NCBI RefSeq assembly: GCF_000483125.1
Contig: NZ_KI519553.1
Location: 157,114 to 221,113, forward strand
From: Atopobium fossor DSM 15642
GTDB taxonomy: Bacteria > Actinomycetota > Coriobacteriia > Coriobacteriales > Atopobiaceae
Length of the DNA: 64,000 bases
Direction: 5' to 3'
Below are positions 8,643 through 17,592 of the stretch, piece by piece. The position numbers and the translations under genes are program-made. The notes beneath the pieces were generated by a model. The model ran no database searches, was not told the DNA's origin, and worked only from the letters and a program-made list of their open reading frames with translations. How positions within the stretch are numbered: the first letter of the stretch is position 1; every line of letters starts with the position of its first letter.

Positions 8643-9008
8643 ATGAGCGTGGATTTGAATTTTTGGAAGTACAAGGCAAACGTTGCACATGATCATGCAG
8701 CGGTGTATCGGGCGGCATGTTGCGATGGAGAGCTGTTGGTAGAATTGGAATTTCTTCCCGTCGATCAGATTTTGAAAAAAGTGAATAAGTGTTTTTCCAG
8801 TTGGATCACCCATGATGGGGACAAAGATTTTGAGAAAGACGGTCGGGGAGCTTTTCAAATTTTTACCACCCCTCAGATTGTTCGATTTGATTGCTATGGC
8901 ATGCAAGGGGATGACATGAACGCGCTCATAGATATCTTGGCTGGTTTTGGGTGTCCTTTATATGATCCTCAAGTTTCAACAAGGTTTGATGCTTGGACGG
9001 ACAGATAA
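8643..9008 (+). CDS. Conserved-looking hypothetical protein, 121 residues
   Basis: A soluble protein with no membrane span or signal peptide, starting at ATG 8643 behind AAAAGGAGATCC, a strong ribosome site that supports real translation. It is acidic, with a central LVELEFLPVDQILKKVN segment and three Cys in the first half (a CC pair and one before FSS). I do not recognise the family. It may be co-transcribed with the nitroreductase upstream. Confidence 0.65.
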   Translation: MSVDLNFWKYKANVAHDHAAVYRAACCDGELLVELEFLPVDQILKKVNKCFSSWITHDGDKDFEKDGRGAFQIFTTPQIVRFDCYGMQGDDMNALIDILAGFGCPLYDPQVSTRFDAWTDR

Positions 9009-9049
9009 GTTCTGAGCCAGCGCCAGGACAAGCATCAATTTGCCAGCCT

Positions 9050-9072
9050 ATACAATAATTTTCTTATTGTAT
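9050..9072. promoter_or_regulatory. Inverted repeat upstream of the SDR/kdgT pair
   Basis: Nine-base arms ATACAATAA and TTATTGTAT flank TTTTC, about 100 bases upstream of the SDR start. ATTGTAT/ATACAAT half-sites are typical of FadR-type GntR regulators, so this could be an operator for this sugar-acid operon. No regulator gene of that type is in the window. Confidence 0.45.
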
Positions 9073-9172
9073 GCATAAATAGTGTATAAAAATACAAATT
9101 TAGGCAGTATTACCTTACAAAGGCTCTATTATAAAGTCGTTTTGTCAGCACTCAATTTTGGAGGAGAAGAGC

Positions 9173-9928
9173 ATGGCATTCGATTTTACTGGCAAGTTGG
9201 CACTTGTTACTGGTGGTAATTCTGGCATTGGTGCAGAGATTTCTAAGGGTATTGTTGCAGGCGGAGGGCATGTTGTTGTGTGCTCATTTGACAAGGAAGA
9301 AGTCGGCCAACAGTTTGTTAAGAATCTTGGCGAGGGTAACTACTTCTACTTCATGGACATTTCTGACGCCGATGCTGTTAAGAAAACCGTTGTTCGCATT
9401 TTGGAAGAGTGCGGGGATGTTAATGTTCTTATCAACTGCGCTGGTCGTGTAAGCACCGTTCCCTTTTCCCAGGTAGATGATGAGGAATGGGCTAAAACGA
9501 TTAACACTAACCTTACGGGTACCTACAATCTGACTCACGCTTTGTGGCAACATTTCATCGATCGTGGTGGCGCGCGCATTGTTAACGTTTCTTCTGTTGC
9601 AGGCAAAATTGGTGGCGGCCTGCTGGGCACAGTTGCCTATGCTTCCTCCAAGGCTGGTGTTAACGGTTTTACCAAGGCTATTGCTAAGGAGGGTGGCAAG
9701 TATGGTATTTCCTGCAACGCGGTTTGTCCCTCTTTTACCATTACGGGTATGACCACCGCTCTTTCCAATGATCCCGAGAAGTACCAGAAGGTTGTGAGCA
9801 TTATCCCGTTGGGCCGTCCTGCTCAGCCTTCCGAGCCTGCTCAAATGATTTTGTTCTTTGCATCCGATGCTGCGAGCTTCGTCAATGGTGAAATTGGCGA
9901 CTGCGATGGCGGCATTGTAATGGACTAG
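9173..9928 (+). CDS. Short-chain dehydrogenase/reductase (SDR), sugar-acid context
   Basis: A 251-residue classical SDR. The nucleotide-binding motif TGGNSGIG is near the N-terminus, with NCAG, catalytic Ser in NVSSVAG and the YASSK catalytic Tyr/Lys pair. ATG 9173 is chosen because the perfect GGAGGAG lies eight bases upstream; earlier in-frame codons fall inside that site. The next gene, a 2-keto-3-deoxygluconate permease, starts 12 bases after the stop. The SDR may therefore act on a keto-deoxy sugar acid, but the substrate is inferred only from the neighbour. Confidence 0.9.
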   Translation: MAFDFTGKLALVTGGNSGIGAEISKGIVAGGGHVVVCSFDKEEVGQQFVKNLGEGNYFYFMDISDADAVKKTVVRILEECGDVNVLINCAGRVSTVPFSQVDDEEWAKTINTNLTGTYNLTHALWQHFIDRGGARIVNVSSVAGKIGGGLLGTVAYASSKAGVNGFTKAIAKEGGKYGISCNAVCPSFTITGMTTALSNDPEKYQKVVSIIPLGRPAQPSEPAQMILFFASDAASFVNGEIGDCDGGIVMD

Positions 9929-9940
9929 GTGGACCTCTTT

Positions 9941-10927
9941 ATGACAGAAAAAGAACCACTTTCCATGCAGCATCCTTTTAAGGCTTTAGGTCTCATTCCA
10001 GATGCAAACATTTTGGTACCTTTACTCCTTGGTGTAACCATGAATACCTTTTTCCCAACGGTATTTCCTACATTGGGTAGCTTTACCTTAGCTATGACCA
10101 ATAAGGGTACGGCTGCACTTGTTGGTGCTTTCATGCTCTGCGTTGGAGCTACTATTTCGTTTAAGAGTGCTCCTAAGGCTGCTCTTCGTGGTGCCATCAT
10201 TATTATCTCTAAGGTAATCTTCTGCGTTGCCTTGGGTTTGACTGTGTTGTTTTTGCTTAACGATAACTTCCTTGGTTTATCCGCGATGGTTATTCTGGCG
10301 GCATGCTCTGGTGCCAACAATGCTATGTATTCTGGACTTATGGCAGATTACGGCAATGAATACGAGCAGGGTGCTGTTGCTATTACTACTTTGGTAGTTG
10401 GTCCTCCCGTAACTATGATTACTCTTGGGGCGGCTGGTCAAGCTCCTATCGGATGGTCTTTGCTTGGAGCTGTACTTCCAATTCTTATTGGTATTGTGCT
10501 TGGTAATTTTTTCCCAAGTATGAAAAAGATGCTTACTAGTGCTCTTCCCGCAATTATTGTTATGACCTTCTTCGCAATGGGATGTGGTATGAAGTTTGAT
10601 GCCCTTATTGCTGCTGGTCCTTCTGGTATTTTGCTAGGTATCATCTGCTCTTGTCTTGGCGGCTTTATTAACTTCTTTATTGACCGCACCACAGGTGGTA
10701 CAGGTGTTGCAGGTGTAGGTATTTCTAGCTGCGCTGGTGCAAATGCGCTTACTCCTGCCGCTATGGCCGAGGTAAGTCCTGCGGTATATGGCGGAGCAGT
10801 TCTTGCAACGGCAAATGCACAAGTTGCTGCTTGTGTTATCGTAACAGCAATTCTTACACCACTTATTACGGGCTTTGTTGCAGAACACTTTGCAACAAAG
10901 AAAGAAATTGCTCCAGAAGTTGCATAA
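9941..10927 (+). CDS. kdgT: 2-keto-3-deoxygluconate permease, KdgT family
   Basis: A 328-residue integral membrane protein with about ten spans. It matches the KdgT layout: ALGLIPDANILVPLLLGVT-type N-terminus, small-residue-rich TGGTGVAGVGISSCAGANA loop and PAVYGGAVLATANAQVAA near the C-terminus. The family imports keto-deoxy sugar acids with protons. ATG 9941 is chosen because GGTGG overlapping the SDR stop serves as its ribosome site. It forms a two-gene operon with the SDR and ends before the terminator at 10992. KDG kinase and aldolase genes are not in the window. Confidence 0.9.
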   Translation: MTEKEPLSMQHPFKALGLIPDANILVPLLLGVTMNTFFPTVFPTLGSFTLAMTNKGTAALVGAFMLCVGATISFKSAPKAALRGAIIIISKVIFCVALGLTVLFLLNDNFLGLSAMVILAACSGANNAMYSGLMADYGNEYEQGAVAITTLVVGPPVTMITLGAAGQAPIGWSLLGAVLPILIGIVLGNFFPSMKKMLTSALPAIIVMTFFAMGCGMKFDALIAAGPSGILLGIICSCLGGFINFFIDRTTGGTGVAGVGISSCAGANALTPAAMAEVSPAVYGGAVLATANAQVAACVIVTAILTPLITGFVAEHFATKKEIAPEVA

Positions 10928-10991
10928 GAGCGGGTAATCGAGAAGGTCGGGAACCTCTTTGTCCCATGTTTTATCCTATTACCGGAATCGT

Positions 10992-11027
10992 AAAAAGAGA
11001 TGCCTACTTAGTAGGCGTCTCTTTTTT
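10992..11027. terminator. Bidirectional intrinsic terminator between kdgT and the DUF2339 gene
   Basis: A-tract, then a near-perfect stem (AGAGATGCCTAC / GTAGGCGTCTCT, one mismatch-tolerant position) around TTA, then a T-run. It is symmetrical, so it can end transcription of kdgT (plus) and of the convergent DUF2339 gene (minus). Confidence 0.88.
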
Positions 11028-11135
11028 AACGCGCCGTCTTAGCGTCTTAGCTAAAGCGTAATTCTCAAATTGGCGTCCTCAATTTGATTGGTGCTACATG
11101 ACCTTTAATTAATAGGGTTATCCTAGTTGGTAGGA

Positions 11136-13808
11136 TTACTCTGATTGGTGGGGGATGAGCTTCTTTGTTGCATAGTTGTACAGAAGGCTGATGGTAAAGC
11201 ACAAGATGCCGCCAATGATAAATGCAACAACACGTGAAAGCGTAGAGCTGTCGCCAAAATCAAAAAGAACCATCTTGAGTACGCAAAGCATGGATACAAC
11301 CAAGCCATACAGACGCATGGGGCGAATATTAAACCTAAAGCCCACCACTATGCAGATAAGAGCACAGACCATATAAACTAAGCTGGCTGCATAGCCAAGC
11401 TCACCAAGAATGCCCAGACGATTTAAAATAGCCGGACACAAAAGCGTAAATATAATTGCCCAGACAACTTGGAGGACTGCCGATGTAGGTATGCCTTGTT
11501 GTGCATATTGAGCGTGTTCCCATACTCGAGCTACAATAATGGCAAGTATGAGCGCAGCACCCAGTAGATATATTGCAGACGCAAATACGTTTCTTTCTGG
11601 AGCGTCCAAACCTTGATTTCCTGATATGTAACTTACAAAATTGAGCAGAATTATTACTTCGTTAACTTGTGCAGCTCTAATCCAACCGCGAGAGCAAATG
11701 GATTTATCCTGTAGCTGTAAGAGAGAAAATCCCGTAAATGCTGTTTGTGGAAGACCTGGGAAAAATACAAATAGTCCCATGAGTTGAGCAAGCTTGAAGA
11801 GTGGCACGTGCTCAATAAAAAGACCTTCAATATGAGGGATTGTTGACATAGATAGCTCGAAGAAAAACAACGATGCAAGCAAAACGGGAACTCGTTTTGC
11901 TTCAAAATCAACGTTGTAGCCATGACGGCTCCACCATATAAGTGGAGTCAGAGTAGCCACTAAAGCAACAAGAGGCCCAAGCACGCCATATTGTAAAACC
12001 AGATGTGCGTAGCCACTGCCAAGAAGATACAGCGCTTCGATGGCCAAGATAACATGTCCTGTAACGGCGTAGACATTATCACGTTGTGTGCATGAGAGGG
12101 CATATAGCGCAAGAGCAACAAAGAGCAAACCAGATATTGCAGGAACAAATGGCACCCACCTAAAATGTGGAGCACCAAATAGCAAGAAGGCAGCAATAAC
12201 ACATGTCGTAGCAATAACCGATACTTTGCCCAAACTTGTACTGAAGTCTTTTTTCTTAACAGCCCGCAAGACAATTCCTGCATGAAGCACCAGTAAAAGA
12301 ATGCATATACAAAGTGAGACATCAATCTCCCAGTTAGCAATTTCTTGCATAAAGGGATCAGCTAGGAACTTAGATGAGTTTTGTAAATCTGCATAGCTCC
12401 AAGACATAAAAAGATGTACAAGGACCTTGTATACATCCATGCAGAGTGCGCAGAACCAGAGGAATTCTCCTATTACATAAGATGTGGATGCCGCTGTATG
12501 CATAGAACGTTCTTGATCTTGCATCAAAGTGTTTCTGAGCAAATGGAGCATAAAAGATGCGCTTATAAACTGAATGAAAAATGCCGATGCAACAACAGCA
12601 TTAGGAAGATCTGATTGGAATCCTGCAGTGTAAGCAGGAAAAATAATGCTTAAAAGACCGGGGAAGAAAACGTTTCTCGCATCAAAATGCTGCCACATAT
12701 AAGAGCTTGCTACAAGGACAAGGAATAATGACGCAAGTAATCCAAGGCTATATATGCGTCGCATACTTAGTAAGCTTCCGCCTACAACAATGAGGCAAGC
12801 AAGGAGCTGATAGGCGATAACAATAAAAATACCGGTATCGCTAAAGCCAAAGCTGTAGGAAAAACATACCGAAATAATCATGCCCACATGAGCTACAACT
12901 GCAAGAACTATGGAATCAAAATACTTTACAAGATACATGCATGAGGCAGTCCATACCAAAAGTAATGCTAGAACACCTAGATCATCAAGGTATCCAAAGT
13001 AAAGACGCGTTATGAGAATTGAAATGAAGAATCCTCCTGCGCCTGTTCCTAACAGGATTGATGAGAGCAGTGGTATGTGCTCTGTTACATCAATTTTTCC
13101 TGCAGCAAAAGGACTTTTATCAGCAGTAATTTGATGTTTTGTGGCTACAAAACCAACAGCCAAGAACGCTGCGCTTAGAAGATACATGAGCGCACAACGG
13201 ATAATGTCTCCCAAATAGGGAACAACAAGCATACCCAAAAGTATAAGGCCGATAAAAACGAGTCCGGCAGCTGCAAAACCAAAGATATTTTGTCCTACTA
13301 AGCTCTCGAAAGATGAGAAGTTCTCTTTTAAAGAAGAGCTTGAGTCAGAAGGTGATTTTGTTGTACCTGTTGATGCAGATGGACCAGTTGCCGTTGCCGT
13401 TGTTAAAACGGCTTTTTCATTGAATATTCCGGCTGGCATAGGCGGTGCTCCCACTGGGCGGGTTGCAGAAGTAGAAAGACACGGCTCAGTAGAGCGATAC
13501 GATGCAGCAGGAATCGAAGTGGGTATGGTATTTGGTGTGGATGTAGTACTAGTTGCAGGACTAGCAGGTGTGACGGGCGTATATTTTGACGCTTGAGTCT
13601 GAGGTGTAACTGTGTGTGCAGTATTAGTTGCAGGCGCCGTATTAACGGCAGATTCAGGTTGTTTTTCTGACAAGTATGTTTGTAATGCGTTTTCTAAGCG
13701 AGTTACTCTGCTTTTGAGTTTGAAGATGGAAAAAGCAGCGTAAATTACAAGTCCTATCAACAGAAGGTCATAGGATGGAAAAAGCAAGTCAGACAGGTCA
13801 AACAGCAT
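11136..13808 (-). CDS. DUF2339-family polytopic membrane protein
   Basis: About 890 residues. The N-terminus has one membrane span (about 12-30) and a short coil (LKSRVTRLENALQTYL). A Ser/Thr/Pro-rich linker follows (about 50-165), then some 20 or more membrane spans to the C-terminus. This coil-linker-many-spans layout is that of DUF2339 proteins, whose function is unknown. ATG 13808 is preferred over GTG 13814 because AAGGTGG lies seven bases before it. It stands alone on the minus strand and ends at the shared terminator 10992-11027. Confidence 0.75.
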   Translation of the reverse strand: MLFDLSDLLFPSYDLLLIGLVIYAAFSIFKLKSRVTRLENALQTYLSEKQPESAVNTAPATNTAHTVTPQTQASKYTPVTPASPATSTTSTPNTIPTSIPAASYRSTEPCLSTSATRPVGAPPMPAGIFNEKAVLTTATATGPSASTGTTKSPSDSSSSLKENFSSFESLVGQNIFGFAAAGLVFIGLILLGMLVVPYLGDIIRCALMYLLSAAFLAVGFVATKHQITADKSPFAAGKIDVTEHIPLLSSILLGTGAGGFFISILITRLYFGYLDDLGVLALLLVWTASCMYLVKYFDSIVLAVVAHVGMIISVCFSYSFGFSDTGIFIVIAYQLLACLIVVGGSLLSMRRIYSLGLLASLFLVLVASSYMWQHFDARNVFFPGLLSIIFPAYTAGFQSDLPNAVVASAFFIQFISASFMLHLLRNTLMQDQERSMHTAASTSYVIGEFLWFCALCMDVYKVLVHLFMSWSYADLQNSSKFLADPFMQEIANWEIDVSLCICILLLVLHAGIVLRAVKKKDFSTSLGKVSVIATTCVIAAFLLFGAPHFRWVPFVPAISGLLFVALALYALSCTQRDNVYAVTGHVILAIEALYLLGSGYAHLVLQYGVLGPLVALVATLTPLIWWSRHGYNVDFEAKRVPVLLASLFFFELSMSTIPHIEGLFIEHVPLFKLAQLMGLFVFFPGLPQTAFTGFSLLQLQDKSICSRGWIRAAQVNEVIILLNFVSYISGNQGLDAPERNVFASAIYLLGAALILAIIVARVWEHAQYAQQGIPTSAVLQVVWAIIFTLLCPAILNRLGILGELGYAASLVYMVCALICIVVGFRFNIRPMRLYGLVVSMLCVLKMVLFDFGDSSTLSRVVAFIIGGILCFTISLLYNYATKKLIPHQSE

Positions 13809-14021
13809 TGCCACACCACCTTTGTAAGCAAGCCTTAAGATGGCTACTCATACAGTAGAAGCGTCATACCCTTTTATTATTACGACACTATATTTTACTG
13901 CATTTTTGCCAAAGCAGATAATATTAGAGTAATAACTGCGGCATAGATATCCTTGAACCGCAGGCTAAGTAGGGTTGGTGGGCTACTGCTTCAATTTTTT
14001 GTAGCCTTAATAGATATGGCT

Positions 14022-14204
14022 TTAGTTTGAGGGGCTGTTTGTATCAGTTTGAGTAACAGGGGCAACTGTATCAAGTTGTTTAGCAGGTTTGTTGGCAATA
14101 TACAGTGCAACAATAATGCCAAAAATAATAAGCGCAATAAGGCTTGCAGTTCCAGTCTTTTTATAGGTGCTAACCGGTACTGGCCTTTCTGAGCAACGAG
14201 ACAT
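14022..14204 (-). CDS. Small single-span membrane protein, 60 residues
   Basis: Start is ATG 14204 behind GAAAGGG. A Cys- and Arg-containing N-terminus is followed by one span (about 22-40, SLIALIIFGIIVALYIA) and a hydrophilic Thr/Pro/Ser-rich tail. It reads as an independent small protein. It is divergent from the two membrane-protein genes at 14414-15405, with a repeat-rich intergenic region between them. Family not recognised. Confidence 0.55.
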   Translation of the reverse strand: MSRCSERPVPVSTYKKTGTASLIALIIFGIIVALYIANKPAKQLDTVAPVTQTDTNSPSN

Positions 14205-14290
14205 GGTATACACCCTTTCTTTGTAAAAACGAGGTGCTGTAATCTACTAAAACTTTTACGATTCTCTTTTATATTCATACTGAGCTACTG

Positions 14291-14369
14291 GGGTATTAAT
14301 ACCCAAGCTACAGCGACCTATTCAAAAAAGTGATTGTTGTAGATACATATGATAACAAGTAGTATCTAC
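14291..14369. promoter_or_regulatory. Divergent control region with several inverted repeats
   Basis: Contains the perfect 14-bp palindrome GGGTATTAATACCC (14291-14304) and a pair of eight-base arms GTAGATAC/GTATCTAC (14339-14346 and 14362-14369). It lies between the small minus-strand gene and the plus-strand membrane pair. Likely regulator-binding sites; no regulator can be named. Confidence 0.4.
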
Positions 14370-14413
14370 TAACGTAGTACAGTACCTTACGGTGTGGTGT
14401 TAAAGGCTGGCTT

Positions 14414-14854
14414 ATGAAGTCTGTAGATCTAAAAAGGGGTTTTGTTTATCGTTATGCGGTATACCGTATGAGCTGGTATGAAAAACGCAGTACCTTTTTA
14501 CGAGACATGCCCAGCCAAGAAAAAGAAGAACTATATGAATGTGTGGGCAGGCAGACAGTAAAAGCCGTATTGCTATTTGCTCCACTATACCTTATGGGGA
14601 ACTTTCTCCTTTTTCACTATTTGTGGCGTATTTCAGATAGCAATGCATTTGCAGCATGGGTATGTGAAACCCTTTTTGCAGCTATTGATATTATTCAAGG
14701 AGATTGGGGTTACGGCTGGCCAGGAAAGCGTCGCGTTGTTCTGTTGGTAGTTTGGCAGTTGTTACCAGTCGTTCCCATAATAGTTTTACCTCTAGCAGTA
14801 TTTACTGCTCTTATGGTTGAGGTGCTTGTTAGACATGCCATAAAGAGGCGATAA
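14414..14854 (+). CDS. Membrane protein of unknown function, 146 residues
   Basis: A basic N-terminal half-turn (residues 1-50) with a YRMSWYEKR motif is followed by two or three membrane spans, about 52-70, perhaps 78-95, and 115-138. The C-terminus is basic. It is followed two bases later by another membrane protein, so the two are almost certainly co-transcribed and may form a complex. The GTTAAAGGCTGGCTT leader gives a modest ribosome site. I do not recognise the family. Confidence 0.6.
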   Translation: MKSVDLKRGFVYRYAVYRMSWYEKRSTFLRDMPSQEKEELYECVGRQTVKAVLLFAPLYLMGNFLLFHYLWRISDSNAFAAWVCETLFAAIDIIQGDWGYGWPGKRRVVLLVVWQLLPVVPIIVLPLAVFTALMVEVLVRHAIKRR

Positions 14855-14856
14855 AT

Positions 14857-15405
14857 ATGAAGTATTTATTTTGCTTGCTGACCCCAGCTGGGATGGTTGT
14901 TCTAGTTGCAAGCATCAAATACATCATCCGTTTTGCTAAGACAAAAAAGATTTACGAAATGCCCTATACAAAGGGTCAAGGCGTTTTTACGCTTGCCGAG
15001 AAAGGACGCTATGGCTTATGGTTTAGCGGAAAATTGTTTACAAGGACTCCTATTGGAAAATTTAGCCTCAATCTTATTAATCAACAAACAGGACAATCAA
15101 TTCCTTTATCTACCAGCATTCTACGCACTACTATTAAAAGATTTAGTGCAGCAAGGATGGAACTGTATTCATTTACGGCTGAGGCAGGAACCTATGTTGT
15201 ATCAGTTGTTAATAAGAAGAACTCTCAGGGTAGGCCAGACAAACTTATTACAGCTATCCCAAGTGATCAAATAGCTGATTACAGCTTGTTCTCCATTCAG
15301 GTTCGTTCTTATATTTCAGTATTGGTTTTATTTGTATGCGTCTTAGGATGTATCTTGGGCTGCTTTGGAATACTTTTTGGAATCGTTCTTCCTATTGTCT
15401 TGTAA
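14857..15405 (+). CDS. Membrane protein of unknown function, 182 residues
   Basis: One span at the N-terminus (about 5-24) and one or two near the C-terminus (about 145-180) enclose a hydrophilic middle of about 120 residues that looks beta-rich. The enclosed domain contains KGQGVFTLAEKGRYGLWFSG and ends near LITAIPSDQIADYSL. It starts two bases after the preceding gene, with GAGGCGATAA as its ribosome site. It is probably a partner of that protein. Function unknown. Confidence 0.6.
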   Translation: MKYLFCLLTPAGMVVLVASIKYIIRFAKTKKIYEMPYTKGQGVFTLAEKGRYGLWFSGKLFTRTPIGKFSLNLINQQTGQSIPLSTSILRTTIKRFSAARMELYSFTAEAGTYVVSVVNKKNSQGRPDKLITAIPSDQIADYSLFSIQVRSYISVLVLFVCVLGCILGCFGILFGIVLPIVL

Positions 15406-15419
15406 TGTTTCGCCTGCTG

Positions 15420-15626
15420 TTAGTTTGGTAATTCATTCATCCATTCAAGGCACTCTTTATAGATTTTCATGCCTATTGGGTTGGTAATATCTCGATCAAA
15501 ATCATGTTCAAGACCATATCTACGTGAAGATATTGCTGACTTGGTATTGACCCTAGGAATACTGCTTAATTCAAATGGTGTTTCAATACATTTGGCAGTT
15601 ACCGCACTAGTTAGACGGCCAGCTTC
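15420..15626 (-). pseudogene. C-terminal gene remnant without a start
   Basis: A minus-strand frame of 68 sense codons, closed by TAA at 15420-15422, encodes a clearly protein-like sequence (RLTSAVTAKCIETPFELSS, SAISSRRYGLEHDFDRDI and KIYKECLEWMNELP). It is immediately preceded in frame by TAA at 15627-15629 and has no early start. It lies just past the flotillin terminator. It is best read as the 3' end of a deleted gene. I do not recognise the family. Confidence 0.45.
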
Positions 15627-15635
15627 TTAAACTGC

Positions 15636-15670
15636 TCAAAAAAGAACCCACCAGCGTTGGCGGGTTCTTT
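15636..15670 (-). terminator. Intrinsic terminator of the flotillin gene
   Basis: On the minus strand AAAGAACCCGCCA and its complement form a GC-rich stem around a short loop, followed by TTTTTT. It lies 41 bases past the flotillin stop. Confidence 0.88.
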
Positions 15671-15710
15671 TGTGTTTTAAGCAACATCCAAGCAGTTGCT
15701 TAACAAGCAA

Positions 15711-17306
15711 TTACTTGATGTCTGCAGAGCCATCCGTTGCCCCATTGGACGTATCGCCAGACATTTCGGCGGTATCAGCATCGGTGGCTACAGTTTTGGC
15801 GGTTGAAGTACTACCTTCACCAACGACCTTCTCGATAGTTTGAGCAAGAGTTTCCTTGCTGGTGGCATCAGCGCCAATTGTAAAGTGCTTATTGACCTTA
15901 GCATCATAGGTTTCGGCGCGCATAACATCACTTAAATCCACGCCAGTCACGCTCTTAACCATGTCAAATGCAGCCTTAATAGACTGAGGTGCAATGGCCG
16001 AGACACTCGATGTAGGAGCACCAGTACCATCAGATCCGTCGCCACCTGCGCCACCAGTAGTGGAGTAGATGTTAATGGAATCAATGCCCTCAATAGGCTT
16101 GGCTGCAGCGGCAATAATTTCGGGCAGCACATTAATAATCTGTTGTGCAAGAGCAGCCTGGCCATACTTCTTAAGGGCCTCAGCTTTCTTGTCCATGGCT
16201 TCCGCCTCAGCAATGCCTTTGGCGCGTGCGGCTTCTGCCTCTGCTTCACCACGGGCCTTAATGCCCTCGGCTTGCTTACGAGCAGCATACAGTTCTGCCT
16301 CGGACTGCTTTTGCTTGGTTACCAAGTCTGCCTGAGCCTTTTGCTCTGCAGCATAACGCTCGGCGTCTGCCTGTTTACGAATGGATGCGGCAAGCTCTTG
16401 CTCCTTAACCGCAACTTCTTTCATCTTGAGCTCGGCTTCGCGGTCTGCCTTGGCAATCTCAGCGTTTACCTGTTCGGTATTAATGGCTTTTTGCTGACGC
16501 TGAGCCTCAATGGACATGGCAGCGTCTGCCTTAGCGGTTTCTGTATCTGCCTCTGCCTTGAGTGCAGCCTGCTTAAGTGCAAGTGCATTGTTTTGCTCGG
16601 CAATTGCGGTTTCGGACACAATGCGTGCATCGTTAGCAATCTTGTTAGCGTTTGCCTGCGCAACTGCAATTTCCTTTTCGGCATTGGCACGAGAAATCTC
16701 TGCTTCCTTGCGGATGCTTACCGTGTTGGCAATACCAAGATTTTCGATAACGCCCAGGCCATCATCATCGATGTTCTGGATATTAAACGAGACAATCTCT
16801 AAGCCCATGTTGCTCATGTCGGTGGAGGCATTGTCCTGCACCAGTGCTGCAAAGGCCTTGCGGTCGTTCATAATCTCGGTGAGCTTCATGCCGCCAATAA
16901 TTTCGCGCAGATTACCTTCCAGTACACTGCCTACCATGGCATTAATGTACTCAGAATCGCGGTTCAGGAAGTTCTCGGCAGCTTTTGATAGGCCATCCTC
17001 TGTGTTAGACACCTTAATGACTGCCACGGAGTCAACCATGATGTTGATGTAATCCTTGGTGGGGATGGTCTTGGTGGTATTGACGTCTACGGATAGCATT
17101 TTAAGAGATAGCTTATCCAAGCGCTCAAAAAATGGAATGCGGATGCCAGCTTTACCAATTAGGTAGCGAGGTTTCTTGCCACTACCAGAAATAATGTATG
17201 CCTGATCAGGTGGTGCCTTAATATATCCCTGAGAGAGAATTACAATTATCAGAATAATTGCCGCAACAACTGGGAAAACAGGTCCCCAAACAATAAGGTC
17301 TGCCAT
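15711..17306 (-). CDS. Flotillin-family (SPFH/band 7) membrane scaffold protein
   Basis: About 531 residues. One membrane span at the N-terminus (PVFPVVAAIILIIVILS) is followed by an SPFH domain (about 40-210; GKAGIRIPFFERLDKLSLKM) and a long Ala/Glu/Lys/Gln-rich coiled coil (about 210-420). The Gly/Ser/Thr-rich, acidic C-terminal tail is probably disordered. Flotillins organise membrane microdomains. ATG 17306 is chosen because AAAAAGGTGAAG precedes it; a 30-residue upstream extension lacks a ribosome site. No NfeD partner is adjacent. The gene is flanked by its own terminator. Confidence 0.92.
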   Translation of the reverse strand: MADLIVWGPVFPVVAAIILIIVILSQGYIKAPPDQAYIISGSGKKPRYLIGKAGIRIPFFERLDKLSLKMLSVDVNTTKTIPTKDYINIMVDSVAVIKVSNTEDGLSKAAENFLNRDSEYINAMVGSVLEGNLREIIGGMKLTEIMNDRKAFAALVQDNASTDMSNMGLEIVSFNIQNIDDDGLGVIENLGIANTVSIRKEAEISRANAEKEIAVAQANANKIANDARIVSETAIAEQNNALALKQAALKAEADTETAKADAAMSIEAQRQQKAINTEQVNAEIAKADREAELKMKEVAVKEQELAASIRKQADAERYAAEQKAQADLVTKQKQSEAELYAARKQAEGIKARGEAEAEAARAKGIAEAEAMDKKAEALKKYGQAALAQQIINVLPEIIAAAAKPIEGIDSINIYSTTGGAGGDGSDGTGAPTSSVSAIAPQSIKAAFDMVKSVTGVDLSDVMRAETYDAKVNKHFTIGADATSKETLAQTIEKVVGEGSTSTAKTVATDADTAEMSGDTSNGATDGSADIK

Positions 17307-17592
17307 TACTTCACCTTTTTCTATTAGCAAACCAATAACGACAATAGGAATTATATACAAGTTATATTGCTTCTTATGCGAGTGGGTTTCCATCATGATT
17401 CTGTCATAGATGGCTACCGAGAAAAGCTGTAAGAATGTCTCCGATAATACTTACAAACTGTATTTTGCGCCATCAACTTACTCCTATGGAGAATCGCTTA
17501 TCAGCTGTGCATAGTGGTGGTTACTCTTGTTAGCTGCTATAGCTTTTTGGGCACAATACATAACAATATTGCAACGTTAGAGATGAGACGTT

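Noticed and set aside
17307..17396. A 30-residue N-terminal extension of the flotillin
   Set aside because: It would add a second hydrophobic stretch; the better ribosome site is at 17306.
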